Positions 11,638 through 23,177 of a stretch of 64,000 nucleotides of DNA are shown here, piece by piece. The stretch spans positions 15,616,730-15,680,729 of the forward strand of contig NC_034016.1 of the NCBI RefSeq assembly GCF_000346465.2. Direction: 5' to 3'. Each line of letters opens with the position of its first letter. The first letter of the stretch is position 1. The stretch comes from Prunus persica (lineage: Eukaryota; Streptophyta; Magnoliopsida; Rosales; Rosaceae). The notes under the pieces are model-generated. The model was not told where the DNA came from, ran no database searches, and saw nothing but the letters and a program-made list of their open reading frames with translations. Position numbers and translations under genes: made by a program.

Positions 11638-11820
11638 ACTCTATATAGATATATATATTTATATCACACACACAACAAATAAATGGTTAATCGAGTTGAG
11701 AGAGCTGAACTTGAATGTCCTCAAAATAATAATTATTCTCATAAATACAGAACATAGCACACATAATTAGCTATAGTAGCCTACATAATACATATATAGG
11801 CTTTTTAATTGAAAGTTGTT

Positions 11821-13607
11821 CTAAGCAACAGACGTGATCTTGCTAATCTCGTCCAGAAAATCTTCGAGACTCCGGTCGGAAGAGCCGCCCTCCGCCACCG
11901 CCTCCTCCGCCGCCTTCTTCCACTTCAAAGCGTTACGCCTCAATTCTACCGCCTTATCTCCCACGGTTGCCTCCAACAAGCACTTCTCAACCTCCGCCCT
12001 CATGACCAACCTATTCTCAGCCTTGCCCCGACTGAGTCTAAGCCCCACACCAAACACATCCACCAAGAACTTGGCATTGGTGACTTGGTCGCCCCATTGA
12101 GGAAAAGTCACAACTGGCACACCAGAAGTGAGGGCTTCAACCGAAGAGTTCCAGCCACAATGAGTCAAAAAACATGCAACCGACGTGTGCCCTAGAACTT
12201 GCTCTTGTGGGCTCCATTGAACCAATTTTCCCTTGTCCCCAACCTCTTCCAAAAACCCTTGTGGCAGAACATGTTTCTCTAATCCAAATGCTTTGGCAGG
12301 TGGCTTGAGGACCCATAAAAATGAGACCCCGGAGCACAAAAGTCCATGAGCAATCTCGTCAACTTGCTCTTGTTTTAAGTGGACAATGCTACCAAAAGAA
12401 ATGTACACGACGGAGTCTGGGGGCTTTGAGTCAAGCCAGTCAAGGCAGTCGTCGGCTTTCATCAAGTCTCCTCGTATGCTTGTTTCTGGAGCTTTGGGGT
12501 TCTTGAACAAAGGGCCAACAGGCTTCACTATGCAGACTTGGGACATGTGTTCGATGATTTCGGGCTCCAGATCTTGGAATGTGTCCATTAATACATATAA
12601 TGATTTTGATAGCTTCTTGAATTGGCCTAAGATTGCCCTTCCCAAAACCTGAAATCAAACATATTATTTATAAGTTTACTATTATTTTTATTTTTATTAT
12701 ATTTTTATCGATTCCACATTCGTCTATTAGATTTGAACTCAAAATTCCTCCCAGAAAAGTAAACACTCAATGCCGTGCTGCCAAACAATTATTAATGAAC
12801 TAATAACTATAGTTGACTAATAAAAAAAAAAATTAGTCATCCAAATTAATGACAAATTGATATGACATAGACATATCAATATATTACTTGTTAGAAACAA
12901 AAAAGTTTCAGATTGGACTGAAACATGAACAAACAAAATATAAAATTATCATATTAGTTGTGATCCAAAATTTCGGAATTTGATTTGGTATGCAGAGAAA
13001 TAGTTCTACTGACCTGAAATGGATCAGAAGGGTGCAAGAAGCTAGGAATCTCATCATGCTTCAAAACAGGCATACCAGGCAGCTGAACATCCATATTTGG
13101 CTCGGCTTCTGTAGGAAACGACACCGTCTTGTTGTTGTAGTGGTAATAAGCCGAGAACACAGCACAGGACTGAATCCAGAGCGTGGCCTGAGGGATCCCA
13201 AGCTCAACGGCGACATCACAAACCCAAGGAATGAAGGGGTTGTTGACAAGGCAAGAAACTGGACGACCTTCAGTGGCATGTCGTTTGATCATCTGAGCGA
13301 CCAGCTCCTTCCCCACCAGCTCAAGCTTGGGCACGTAGTAGTCCATGTCGGCGCGTTTTGGGTCATCTTCTGGAAGCCCATCTTGGAAAAACTCAAACCT
13401 GATAAAACCAGAGCCAACTGGTGTGGCCTGGTCATTGATATCACTGTTGGCCTTCCTCATCTCTTTGCCATAGTTTTCTGTGGTGGAAAAACTTACCAAC
13501 ATGCCCTTGGCAGCCAAGCGCTTGCCTAGCCTGAGCATGGGGTTTATGTGTCCTTGTGCCGGAAAACAGACCAGAAATATATGAGTGGAAGGAGTTTCAG
13601 ATCCCAT
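11821..13607 (-). CDS. UGT84-type UDP-glucosyltransferase, 473 aa, two exons
   Basis: Family 1 glycosyltransferase moving glucose from UDP-glucose to a small acceptor. UGT84A-like enzymes make glucose esters of hydroxycinnamic, cinnamic or gallic acids in the cytosol. Exon 1 is 13014-13607 (198 codons, ATG at 13607) and exon 2 is 11821-12648. The 365-bp phase-0 intron has a CAG/GTCAGT donor and a TTTCAG acceptor. Residues 16-20 (PAQGH) give the catalytic His20. The usual partner Asp position is Asn in LVNNPF (residues 120-125), as I recall for UGT84 enzymes. The 44-residue PSPG box spans residues 343-386, starts WSPQEQV, includes HCGWNS and ends in Gln, which suits UDP-glucose. The length is normal for the family. 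An intron here is unusual, since UGT84 genes I know of are mostly intronless. The acceptor is unproven. Confidence 0.9.
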
Positions 13608-13672
13608 AGTTTTTTTGGGTGCAATATTTTCCCACTTTATGTTTTTGCAGGCATATGTATAAATGAAGTGGG

Positions 13673-13680
13673 TTTATATA
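13673..13680 (-). promoter_or_regulatory. TATA box of the UGT84 gene
   Basis: TATATAAA on the minus strand, about 66 bp upstream of the ATG, an ordinary plant distance for a TATA box plus short leader. Confidence 0.6.
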
Positions 13681-13795
13681 TAACAAACGTTAGCATTCTT
13701 ATCGTCAAGTATTTATTTTGATTGGTTGTGTTTCGTGGTCCCTCTCCCATCACATGTTAATAAATGAAGATATTCCTATATAAATTAATGTAGTT

Positions 13796-13859
13796 TGGCT
13801 ACTGCAAATGAAGGCTGCCACAGCATATGGCTACTGCAAATGAAGGCTGCCACAGCATA
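13796..13859. repeat. 32-bp perfect tandem duplication
   Basis: Two adjacent identical copies of a unit beginning TGGCTACTGCAAATGAAGGC, at 13796-13827 and 13828-13859, upstream of the UGT84 promoter. It could duplicate a regulatory site, or it could be simple slippage. Confidence 0.9.
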
Positions 13860-14650
13860 GCCACCATGAGCTTTTGTCTTTCAACTATGACTAGTGGACC
13901 AACTGCATTTTTTTTTTAGTGGACCTACTGCTTTGATTTTTTATTTTTTTTGGGTCGACGTACTGCTTTGATTAGGTTGCCAAAAAACAAAAACCTTTTG
14001 GTACAATCTGACAATAAGAATAAGAAATTTCTTGTTTTATTGTTTTCATGCATGATGGGTAATGCTAGAAGTTATAGGCCAGCAGCATGGTGATGCATTT
14101 TCCTGCACATGAAAGTTTAGTACAAGGGGCAGAGCCACGTTTCGGGGTGAATTCAAACTTACAACTTCAACATTGAAAAAAGAATTACCGAACTAGATTA
14201 TTGTACAAATGGGTTTGAATAAATGGCATATCATGACTAAGTGTCGACTTATTTGAACTTTGGTGTAGGAAAGGATTAGTGAATGGCTAAGAAATGTCGT
14301 TTAAGGACTCATGGTCTGGTTTGTTTCATTAGACTGGAGATGGCTTTTGCAAGTCGGTCTTTTGATTTATTTTATTTTTGTGGTCGAAAAGTCGGTCTTT
14401 TGATTTGAGACAATGGTTTGATGTTTTTCCAATCCAACGTTAAATTTTGATATTCAAAATGTATTGCAAAAAGCTTGGGAACCAAAGACTAGTCTACGTA
14501 CGTCGTGTATCTACTTAGTCAACAGCAGACAATTGAATGAAGACATTTGAAGATTTGTTTTGCTTTTGCTTTTAAAGGCAGTACTAAAAAATCTTCCCCA
14601 ATAATTTATTCTGAATAATGAAGAAGAGATGAGAAAAACTTAGATACAAC
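13860..14650. other. Intergenic
   Basis: No gene or clear repeat recognised. Confidence 0.4.
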
Positions 14651-14760
14651 AGGGGTATCACTATTTTGCTATTTTCGGCCAATAATACTCTATTACGTGA
14701 AAGTGTTATCATGCATATCATAACGTTATTGGCTGAGAATAGTAAAATAGTGATATTCCC
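14651..14760. mobile_element. Short foldback MITE-like element
   Basis: The left arm GGTATCACTATTTTGCTATT and the right arm, read on the other strand as GGAATATCACTATTTTACTA, are inverted copies that continue into (C/G)CCAATAA. A third partial arm (TATTTTGCTATTCTCATCC) near 14928 hints at a compound or rearranged element. Confidence 0.6.
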
Positions 14761-15625
14761 ATTTCATGGAAGTCTTTCTCAAGAAAGAGAGATTTTTGTT
14801 GAAAAAGCTGTGTGTTTTATCATCTGCCACACATTCATTCACAATCATTCTCTGTCAAATGAGACTTCTGATCATGCTCCTTGCGACGAGAAGGACTTGC
14901 ATTACATGTCACATGAATAATCTTATTTTGCTATTCTCATCCAATCACGCTACGTTATATAGAATCCTTATCATTCGTGACTGAACATAATTAGTTGAAA
15001 ATTACAAAACAGTACTATTCTTGTGGTATACAAGTTTGTCCGTCGTGACCCACTATGAAGATTTGACTTGGCCTACGTAATTTCTGTTATACTTTGGGTT
15101 CTATCGATATGGCATTTAGTAGCTACTCTTTACGTGCACACAAAAAAGTGTTACAAACAAAGAATCAAACCATTTTGAAGAACCTGCCAAGTATAACTCA
15201 ATTATCCCCAGACCTAATAATTTTGCATGAGACTGTAGTAGACGTAGGTGATGAGTGTGAAAAGAAGTGAATCAGGGTGACTGCTAACGACCCCTTCTAT
15301 AAAATGCATTTATGATTATAAACGCTTTTATTAATAGAACATCGAAATTTTTTACCGTGCTTCCTGAAAAAGCACTTAGATGCTTTTCCAGAAAGTCCTA
15401 TTATCCATAAGCACTTTTTTTTTTCGCTAAACGCAGTCATACATGCTTTTAATTGTTATTATAGAAGGGCCAAGTCTCCCACATCCGCGTGGGCAAATCC
15501 TGACCGTTCATGCATGCAGAGCTCCCAAAACCTCATCCTCAACAGTTTGAATTCAACCAAATGAGCGTAGGGAACTAACAGTAGCATTCTTCAATCACAG
15601 AATTAGTCAATCATTAATCCATTAG
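14761..15625. other. Intergenic
   Basis: Apart from the partial repeat arm near 14928 nothing is recognised. No conserved frame. Confidence 0.4.
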
Positions 15626-16077
15626 TCAACTAACTTTGATCAGGTAATTGAATAAGATTAAAAACATGGTAATTTTTTTTGGAAAGTTTAGAACCAAGTT
15701 TACATTTTTAAGTTGAATACAAGGATACAAGTACCAACAGTGGTTGACCAAGAACATATGCCACCCGTACGACCGTCTTCCATGTCCCATTGGAGCCACC
15801 CGAGCGACTTTGCCATAGTGCTTGCACAAGTCCATCTTGAAGTGATAAATTATCTCCTCCTCTCCCTTGTCTGCTTCATAGACAAACCAGAAAGGTAAAC
15901 CTAATAAGGTACAGAAATACATGTACATATCTATAATAACCGATCCTGCAAATTTTTTTTTCAAGCATCAACTTTAGAAAAGAGAAAATAATGTTATTTA
16001 CAATATATGCACAGTAACGCTTTTAGCACAGTACATTCACAAACCACATTGATCACATGTTACAGCAAGCAGTCGCT
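15626..16077 (-). other. Region just downstream of the lipase gene
   Basis: This probably includes the lipase 3' untranslated region. A 112-codon frame on the minus strand (15626-15964) starts with TTG and looks partly protein-like (EADKGEEEIIYHFKM). No family match and no splice connection to the lipase is apparent. I do not call it a gene. Confidence 0.35.
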
Positions 16078-19000
16078 TTAAGAACTACTAGATTTTCCCC
16101 ATGACCTAAAAAACCCAATCACGCGGTCATGAAGATCTTCTTTGGCATTTATGCTCACAATGAAGTCTATATGACCATAATTCTCGAGATAAACTAGCTC
16201 TGGAGTGGACTGCAATTCCTTGAGAGTGTGATGGAAATCTTCCACATCAGCTAAATCATCATTGCCCCCATAAGCCATCAACAGTGGCAGTGACTTGGGT
16301 ATGAGGCCAAGATCAAATGAAGGGGGTTTCAACTGACCATACAGCTTCAAATTTTTTAAGATGCCATAGTCGTACTTTGAAAAAGTACCCTTACGAATCA
16401 CTGCTCAACACAAAATGCAATAATCAGTTTACAAAAAGAATAAGAAAAAGAAGAGAGGTACGTAAATGATATTCTTGCAAATACGAAGGGTACAGAGCAT
16501 ACTTTGGAAGAGATGATGCAAGTTCTTTGTGGATGTTGGGTGAGGTTCATAATTAAGATAGAAGTCCACCCGTGAGTTATTAAAGCAACAATTCTTCCCT
16601 GAAATGTTATCAAAACGCCTTTAGCAACCATTCTTCCCTAAAAGTTATCAGAGCACCTTTTCTTAGTAGACTCTTAACAATAAATACAAAACGAGATGAA
16701 AAGTTTTATGTTGTAGCATTGAAGCAACTTCGGAATTTCAATCTTAATAATACATTCGCAACAGTGCTTTCTCAAAAATCAATCATGTCTACTGGCTATT
16801 TAAATCATACTTGTGAATAACATGACCTTCCTCCTAGAGCCATTATGTAGAACCACAAACTTAAGTCCCATTGAATATAACAACAAGCTGACAGTTTAAC
16901 GCCCCCAATGTTTGCAGAGGTCTCGAATTTGAATCCCTCATTGACAGAAAAAAAGGAAAAAGAAAAAGGAAACCTATAAATTTATTAGTTCTAATTAGCT
17001 GCTTTATGAGGAAACTGGCTGATTTGTTTTCTCTAAGAAATTTATGCAGCAGAGTCACATAAACAATATCAGAAAGAATTTATTTATTTATTTATTAAGT
17101 TTCCCTCCAAAACATTTTTAAATGGGCATGTGCACAACGCATAAAACAGATGCCTGAGCACAATGCGCCTACACACACGCAAAGGGAGGGAGGGAGAGGA
17201 AGGGGGAGGAGAGGGGGAGATAAGTAGTATATAGATGAAAAAGAACCTGTTATGGAAGTTAGCAAGTCATTGCAGTCAACATGGCCATCGCATATTGAAT
17301 CCAAAAGGTTGACTCCCCAATCACTACATATAATGTACAGATGATAACAAGATTAGTACTAATGAAACCTCATAACATTTTGAGCAAAAAGAAAACTAGG
17401 GAAAAAAAGGTGGACAAGATAAAGCAAAACCTTCTAAAGTTAAGTTCATGGATGCCCATAGCAAGAATCATCTGAAAAAAATGATCATGTGCATCAAATT
17501 TATCCCCAGGATCCATTCATAAATTTAGCTTGAAGCAGATCAGGAATACCTGATCAAGATGCATATTAACCATTCTAAGTACAAATTTAGCAGTGATATG
17601 TTCCAAGTACGATATTGGACAGAAAAGAGCGGCAGCTTCAACCATTTCTGCTACATCCGGCTGGGTGAGAGCAGCTAAAGACATGATTGTTCCCTAATAA
17701 CATGAACAAATTAAGTTCATACTAAAACAAGGAGCAGAAAGGCAGGTGAGGTATAAAGTAGATGAAGAGGTGTAAGACCTGTGAATGTCCAACAATAAAG
17801 ACTTTGGAGTTTGTTATCGAATATATGTGGTGTATCATTTTTGCCAGATCATATTCAGCCAATTCCTGCCAACTCCAATCCCAAAAATTCTGCAACAAAG
17901 CATTAACCAAGTATCTTCAGATTAAAGATAAGCAAATTAAGCATTAAGGACTTCAAATATGATCATTCCGTTAAGACCAAAAAAAAAAAAGGATGTAATG
18001 TATATGATCGTTCCCTTTGTCCACTAACTTCAAAACCGGGTCAGATTGCCAATAACCAACATGAAGTCATGTTGAGTGTATAAATTAGCACAAACGTTCT
18101 AGAAATTAAAAAAACCTAAATAGTGAAACATGTCTTTTATCAAGGAAATCAGGTACATACTGATATCTCTGAAAAGGGAGGAGCCTATCCATAAGTGTAT
18201 TCCTTTTTAAATCTGGTTTATCTGTTCCCTCTATCCAATTCGTTATTGTCATCGCTCAACCATGAAATATTGAGGCAGGAAGAGCAAAGTGGCTTATTCA
18301 TATGTGATTCTCAGTATGCATTATATACACATCCCTGTAAATTATCCCAGATTTTTCATTGACAGAACAATCAGGGGGACAATCCAGACTTTCCACATAC
18401 AACTAATACACATAAATAACTGGAACCATACCTTATCATTGAATGAAATAAATGACATTATAACTGCAAGACAGAAAAATGTGTATGCTATATAGACCTT
18501 ATCATCTTCTGATAAAGATACGTGTCCATGACTCCAACGTGTTCCACGCACATTTCCTACCCATACATCAAAACCTTGATCTGCAAGGACAAAGCCCATT
18601 GATTCTTCTGGAGAATTTAAAAACCATGCATCGCCTGCCTGTTTGAAATTCAAAACTGGGTAGCATAAGATCATGCGAAATTAACTAAGTTCAATTGAAT
18701 TTCAAGTACTATAGCCTAATCAAAATTCATCTCGCTCGTGTTCAATGCTTTACCACATACGTTCTTTTCATGAAAGAAATATAAAATATAAAATATAAAA
18801 AATTGAAAACTAAACTTCAGACCATGGAGAACAAAAAGTGTGAATTAAACAGTCAAATTCCAATATCATACATTTAACATGGCATTACAACATTTCTAGA
18901 GCCTGCTAAAAAGATTGGAAGGAGTTATACTACTCAGGCTTTTCACCAATTAGTATGCAGATTCCATACATCAGTACTACTCATGGTCATTAGAGGTGTG

Positions 19001-19803
19001 CATTTATTTGAGTTCTTAATCTATAGGGAAAATAAAATCCCCCACCAAAGCAATCTCATCAGCTCTTGAACCCTCAAACCCCAAAGACAACACAATAATG
19101 AAAAAAGACTTTGATTAATTCAATTAAACAGTCGAACAGATGCGGGCCAAAATCATCTGTTTTTTCTACATTTTCTAAAGCCTCTTTAACAATTAGCAAT
19201 CATAGCATAAAATCATTTGCTTTATTCATCCAAGAGCAGTGCTAAACTTTAAAGCTGCAAGAAATTGTTTCAAAGTTCAAATCAAACAGGTCACAGGCTC
19301 ACAAAGCATACTACACAAAGTAATTGCAAGTGTAAATTCAACGTCTTATTTTGCATTTGTTAAAGTATAGTGATGAAAATTCAAACTTCACCATGAAGAG
19401 TCCATGCTGAAGCAGCACCGGAGGACCCAGCTGGGTTCTCAAATCTCCACTTCGAGACGACACGCGTTGAAGACCCAATAAGTAGCCATCTTTCGTTTGA
19501 ATCTGCAGAAGAAAAAAAACAAAGAAACAACAAACTTTGAGCATCTGGGTTTCTGTCACTTTATCACAAATTTGACAATCAAATATGAAAATGGCAATTT
19601 TGTAGAGAAGTAATACTCACTTTGTGCTCGGAGCAAGAGTACCCAGAAGGCTCAATGAGCTCCAAACAGAGAGATTGCTGCGGCAAACGACGACGGCCGA
19701 GATTGTAAAAATCGGCCGAGTTTTGGGCGATTTCTGCTGCGATTTCAGAGGCCAAGAGACCGGCCAGGAAAGCTGCCACCACCACTGCCACCGGCCTCGC
19801 CAT
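16078..19803 (-). CDS. Acid lipase / triacylglycerol lipase, 408 aa, nine exons
   Basis: Secreted or endomembrane alpha/beta-hydrolase of the gastric and lysosomal acid lipase family (plant LIP1 and MPL1 type), hydrolysing acyl esters such as triacylglycerols. Exons: 19621-19803, 19392-19502, 18498-18638, 17779-17889, 17550-17693, 17431-17471, 17247-17323, 16503-16598, 16078-16400. The sum is 1227 nt and the frame stays open. A signal peptide covers about residues 1-24. The nucleophile is Ser181 in GHSQG, split by the exon 4/5 border. The acid is Asp349 in GGNDDLAD and the base is His378 in NYGHIDF, so the triad is complete. Oxyanion-side motifs LLQHGLF and [11 protein letters not shown] are present. 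The length is close to Arabidopsis LIP1. A SINE-like scrap near 16880-16960 lies in intron 7. Lipid substrate and location are family inference. Confidence 0.9.
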
Positions 19804-20295
19804 TTCTGTCGGTCAGTAATTGATTGAGTGAGCAGGAAGGGAGTGATCGGAACAGGGTTGCATGGCGTTCATATCCAGTTTTCGATTGGATTCGAGGTGT
19901 GTGGTTTACGCGCGCTTTGACGGAGGAGTGATGCGGACAGCCAACTACCCACTGGGCGGTCAAATTGACCCGGATGCTAACGGGTTTGGGTTGGTCTCGT
20001 AATCACCTATCCATGGACATTGGACTTTAAACAAGGTGTATAATGGACTGGACCTAACTGAAACTCAATAATTCAAATTTGAATTTCTAAGTTGGGCTGG
20101 ATCCGGCAAATCCATTTTACACATTACAACTCTTCCACTACCGAACAAATAAAAAAGGAAAATTTTGCAAGAAACTCGGATCTCAAAAAAACAATTACTT
20201 ATGCACTCAAAGTCCTATGTTAAAGTCTCGTCTCATAATATCACTTGTATAAACAAACAAAATTAGAATATTTTCGGGAAAAATAAACAAATAAG
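19804..20295. other. Lipase leader, promoter and spacer
   Basis: This holds the 5' leader and upstream region of the minus-strand lipase gene. No TATA box stands out and no other gene is visible. Confidence 0.5.
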
Positions 20296-20311
20296 AAGAA
20301 AATTTATCCTT

Positions 20312-20495
20312 TAAAAAAAAATAAATAAATACAAGTGATAGTCTAAACTACAAGGGAGATTGATAAAAAATAAAAATAAAAAAACTACAAGGGAGAGGAT
20401 ATCTCTCGCACACTACTAATGTGCCATGAGGGTTCGAACCTAAGAATACTAATCTACAAGTCAATGCCTTTTTTCACTAGGTTAGACCCATTGGC
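20312..20495 (-). mobile_element. tRNA-derived SINE with perfect target-site duplication
   Basis: Read on the minus strand, the element starts CCAATGGGTCTAACCTAGTG (A-box-like). It then has the canonical B box GGTTCGAACCC and ends in an AT-rich tail after CTATCACTTGTATTT. It is flanked by identical 16-bp direct repeats AAGAAAATTTATCCTT at 20296-20311 and 20496-20511. These are the internal promoter and insertion footprint of a SINE mobilised by LINE machinery. Related, more diverged plus-strand pieces occur near 37750-37860 and 41460-41575. Confidence 0.88.
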
Positions 20496-20511
20496 AAGAA
20501 AATTTATCCTT

Positions 20512-21389
20512 AGAAATTTATTATACAAATGAGAACTCTCCATAGTTTTTTTAGAATCACTTATTCACTCTAATAAAGTTATCATGCATTCACTAATTTT
20601 CCGAAAAAAAAAAAAAAGAGTTATCATGCATTTATTTTATATTAACTAAATAAATGAGTGCATAAACTATTATAATGGCACACTCTACAGCCCTTTTCAC
20701 TTTGAGGGGGGAGGAATCCACTGTTCTTCCTCTCCTCTCCCCTCCATTTCTCCCTTCTCCTATTTTCCCCATTTTAAGAGATAGAATGTTTGTTTATCCT
20801 ATTTTTATCTTCTTTTTGTAATGATTTTCCTCCACTCATCACAAGCAGATGCGTCTCGACATTGGATCTCCACCTACATTTCAGTGTCGGATCTCTATTG
20901 CTATCCGTTTTGCGGTTTCTTTATATTTAGAATAAGTCACAGAGACTATTTGGATTTTATGTGTAGTTTTCACATCTCCTTTGTTAGAGTTTTATTTGTA
21001 TTGTTTTATCTATTTTTAGTTTTTCTAAGTTTGCATTCTTAATTGGGATGCATGATCGTTAATGGTGGAGCCTCATATTGTCTTAATTTTGATGTTAAAT
21101 CGCTCCTTTATTATAATGGGCCTTTGTGACTAATTTGTATTGGTCCTTTGTGATTAGTTTTTTTTTTTTGACTCAATTATAAATGTAATCCCAAAATTTC
21201 TATTTAAAAAAAACTATTATAATGGCTTCTTACGACTGTGTGAATAACTAAATAAATGAGTAGATAGACTATTACAATGTCTTATTTCGAGTGTGAGAAC
21301 AATTTTGTTTGATTTTATTCTTGAAGGGCATTCCAACATTTAATAATTTAAACAATAAATCTAGATGGTCAAACGTTATAACAGTTTAT
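20512..21389. other. Intergenic
   Basis: No gene. CT-rich at 20720-20770. The plus-strand frame at 20821-21042 is hydrophobic and not recognisable. Confidence 0.4.
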
Positions 21390-22793
21390 AGGCTTATTTA
21401 TGTACATACTTCATGTGCTTTCAAATTTGTCTCAAATTTCTATATGGGCTTTGAAACGTTTCAAAATACCCCCCACACTTTTAAAAACGGTCTCAAGTTA
21501 CCCATTCCGTCAGTATTATAGACATTCCGTTACGTGTTTTGGGTTCCACTTCGTTTCAATCCTTAACATTGGAGAATAAAGGTTTTTCAGCTTCAATAAA
21601 GGGGAAATGGGGTATTTGAATGAGAAGGGGAAATTTGGAGAAGGCGGCTAGGGCTTATCCATTCAATCTCTTGCCAGGATTCCCTTGATTCAATTTATTG
21701 TCTCTCTTTTCAGTTCTTCCTGAGCGCTTAGTGTTTCTATTGTTTGGGGTTTTCCTTTTCTCAACCTCCTTCATGCCTTGCTTGGTTAATTCCTCCAACT
21801 ACAACAATCAATTAAAAAGACTGACATAGAAGAAAACAAAACAATCAACAACCAGCAAAGCTCTTCTTCTTATTACTTTCAGAGTGAAGACTAGAGAGGG
21901 GAAAAACAAAGGAAAGAAATAGATAGAGCCAAGCCAACACTAGATGCACAAAAGGAAGGAATTTCAACTACCTCTTATGCAGTGACTTCTCCAAATTAAA
22001 AATGCACGAACCAGAAAACTTCTGCTGGGCCTTTTCCTTGGTTATTCCGGACTTATTTCCGGTAAGCCTGCAAATAAGACATCATTCTGGGTCATCAACT
22101 TAGAGAGTTTTACGAGACCTTTGACATAAAACAAAATCAAACTAGCACTCCACTAGCAAACTGAGTTACCCAAAAAAAAAAAAAAAAAAAAAAACACGAG
22201 AGCTTGATTTTTCATAACAGTAGAACCCGATGAACGCAAGCTCATGACAACTCTATTTAAAGCTTGCCTCCGTCATGGAGCCATGCATTCATACCTCAAT
22301 TCAAGGGATAGACAGAAAATCAAGCACCAAAGACCAAAAAATGTTTGATCATTCACCTCAGAAGGGTCAGTTCCCTTCTACCCAATATTGCAAATAATGC
22401 TGCTATAACACTAATTCCATCATAAAATTGCATTGCAGCTGTTTTTTTCCACTGTCATTTAAGACACGGTCACACTGGTGTCTTCCATTAATTTCAACCA
22501 CTGTTCTGGCAAGAGATTGAATGGATAAGCCCTAGTCTTCTTCTTCAAATTTCCTCTTTTCACCCAAATATCCCAATTCCCCTTTTCTGAAGCTGAAAAA
22601 TACTTATTCTTTAATGTTAAGGATTTAAATGAAATGAAGCCCAAAATAAGTAACGAAATGTCTATAATACTGATGGAATGAGTAACGTGAGACCATTTTT
22701 AAAAGTATAAAAGATATTTTGAGACGTTTAAAAGCTTCAGTGATAATCTGAAACAAATTTGAAAGGATATAAAACATGTACATAAATAAGCCT
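21390..22793. mobile_element. 1.4-kb foldback element with roughly 300-bp arms
   Basis: The left arm (21390 to about 21680) starts AGGCTTATTTATGTACAT. The right arm read on the minus strand starts at 22793 with the same 18 bases. Similarity continues through GCTTATCCATTCAATCTCTT on both sides (about 21653 and 22535). The centre, about 800 bp, includes a poly-A run at about 22170-22192 and has no recognisable protein. It is either a large non-autonomous DNA element or an inverted duplication. Confidence 0.75.
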
Positions 22794-23177
22794 AGTATAT
22801 ATATAAGGTTACAGAATTGAGATAAAGCAGGTTTTGTTGGGAGTCAGGTTTTCATTTTATTGGCAAGTTTGAGCATCCTTCTTGCTAAAAAAAATTGAAA
22901 AAAAGGTTTGAGCATCCTTATTTGTGTTTCAGTTTTTCCTGCCATGCCACAGCGCCAATATCACTTGGCCAATGAGAAAAGCCAGAACCGGACCAGATTC
23001 ATTGCATTTGCACCAATCAACCAAAAGTCTCCATTTTTCTATTTCGTCGGATAAAAAAGTCCACAACTTTCACCATCCAAATATTCCAATTCCAACATTA
23101 TTCAGACCTTTATCTTCTCAGTTCAAGCTCTGAACTCTAACTTTCTCACCCCTCCTCTTCATCGCCGCCACCACACC
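22794..23177 (+). other. Upstream and 5' leader region of the MTR kinase gene
   Basis: It ends in a C/T- and CA-rich leader typical of plant 5' UTRs (23090-23177) directly before the ATG. No clear TATA box was picked. Confidence 0.5.

Noticed and set aside
11809..12658. Several long plus-strand frames across 11809-12652
   Set aside because: They are antisense shadows of UGT84 exon 2, which is GC-rich and low in stop codons on both strands.
14666..14984. Two overlapping plus-strand frames
   Set aside because: They run through a foldback element and its neighbouring partial arm, so their openness is chance.
15626..15964. Minus-strand 112-codon frame downstream of the lipase
   Set aside because: TTG start, no splice link to the lipase and no recognisable domain. 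More likely 3' UTR or spacer.
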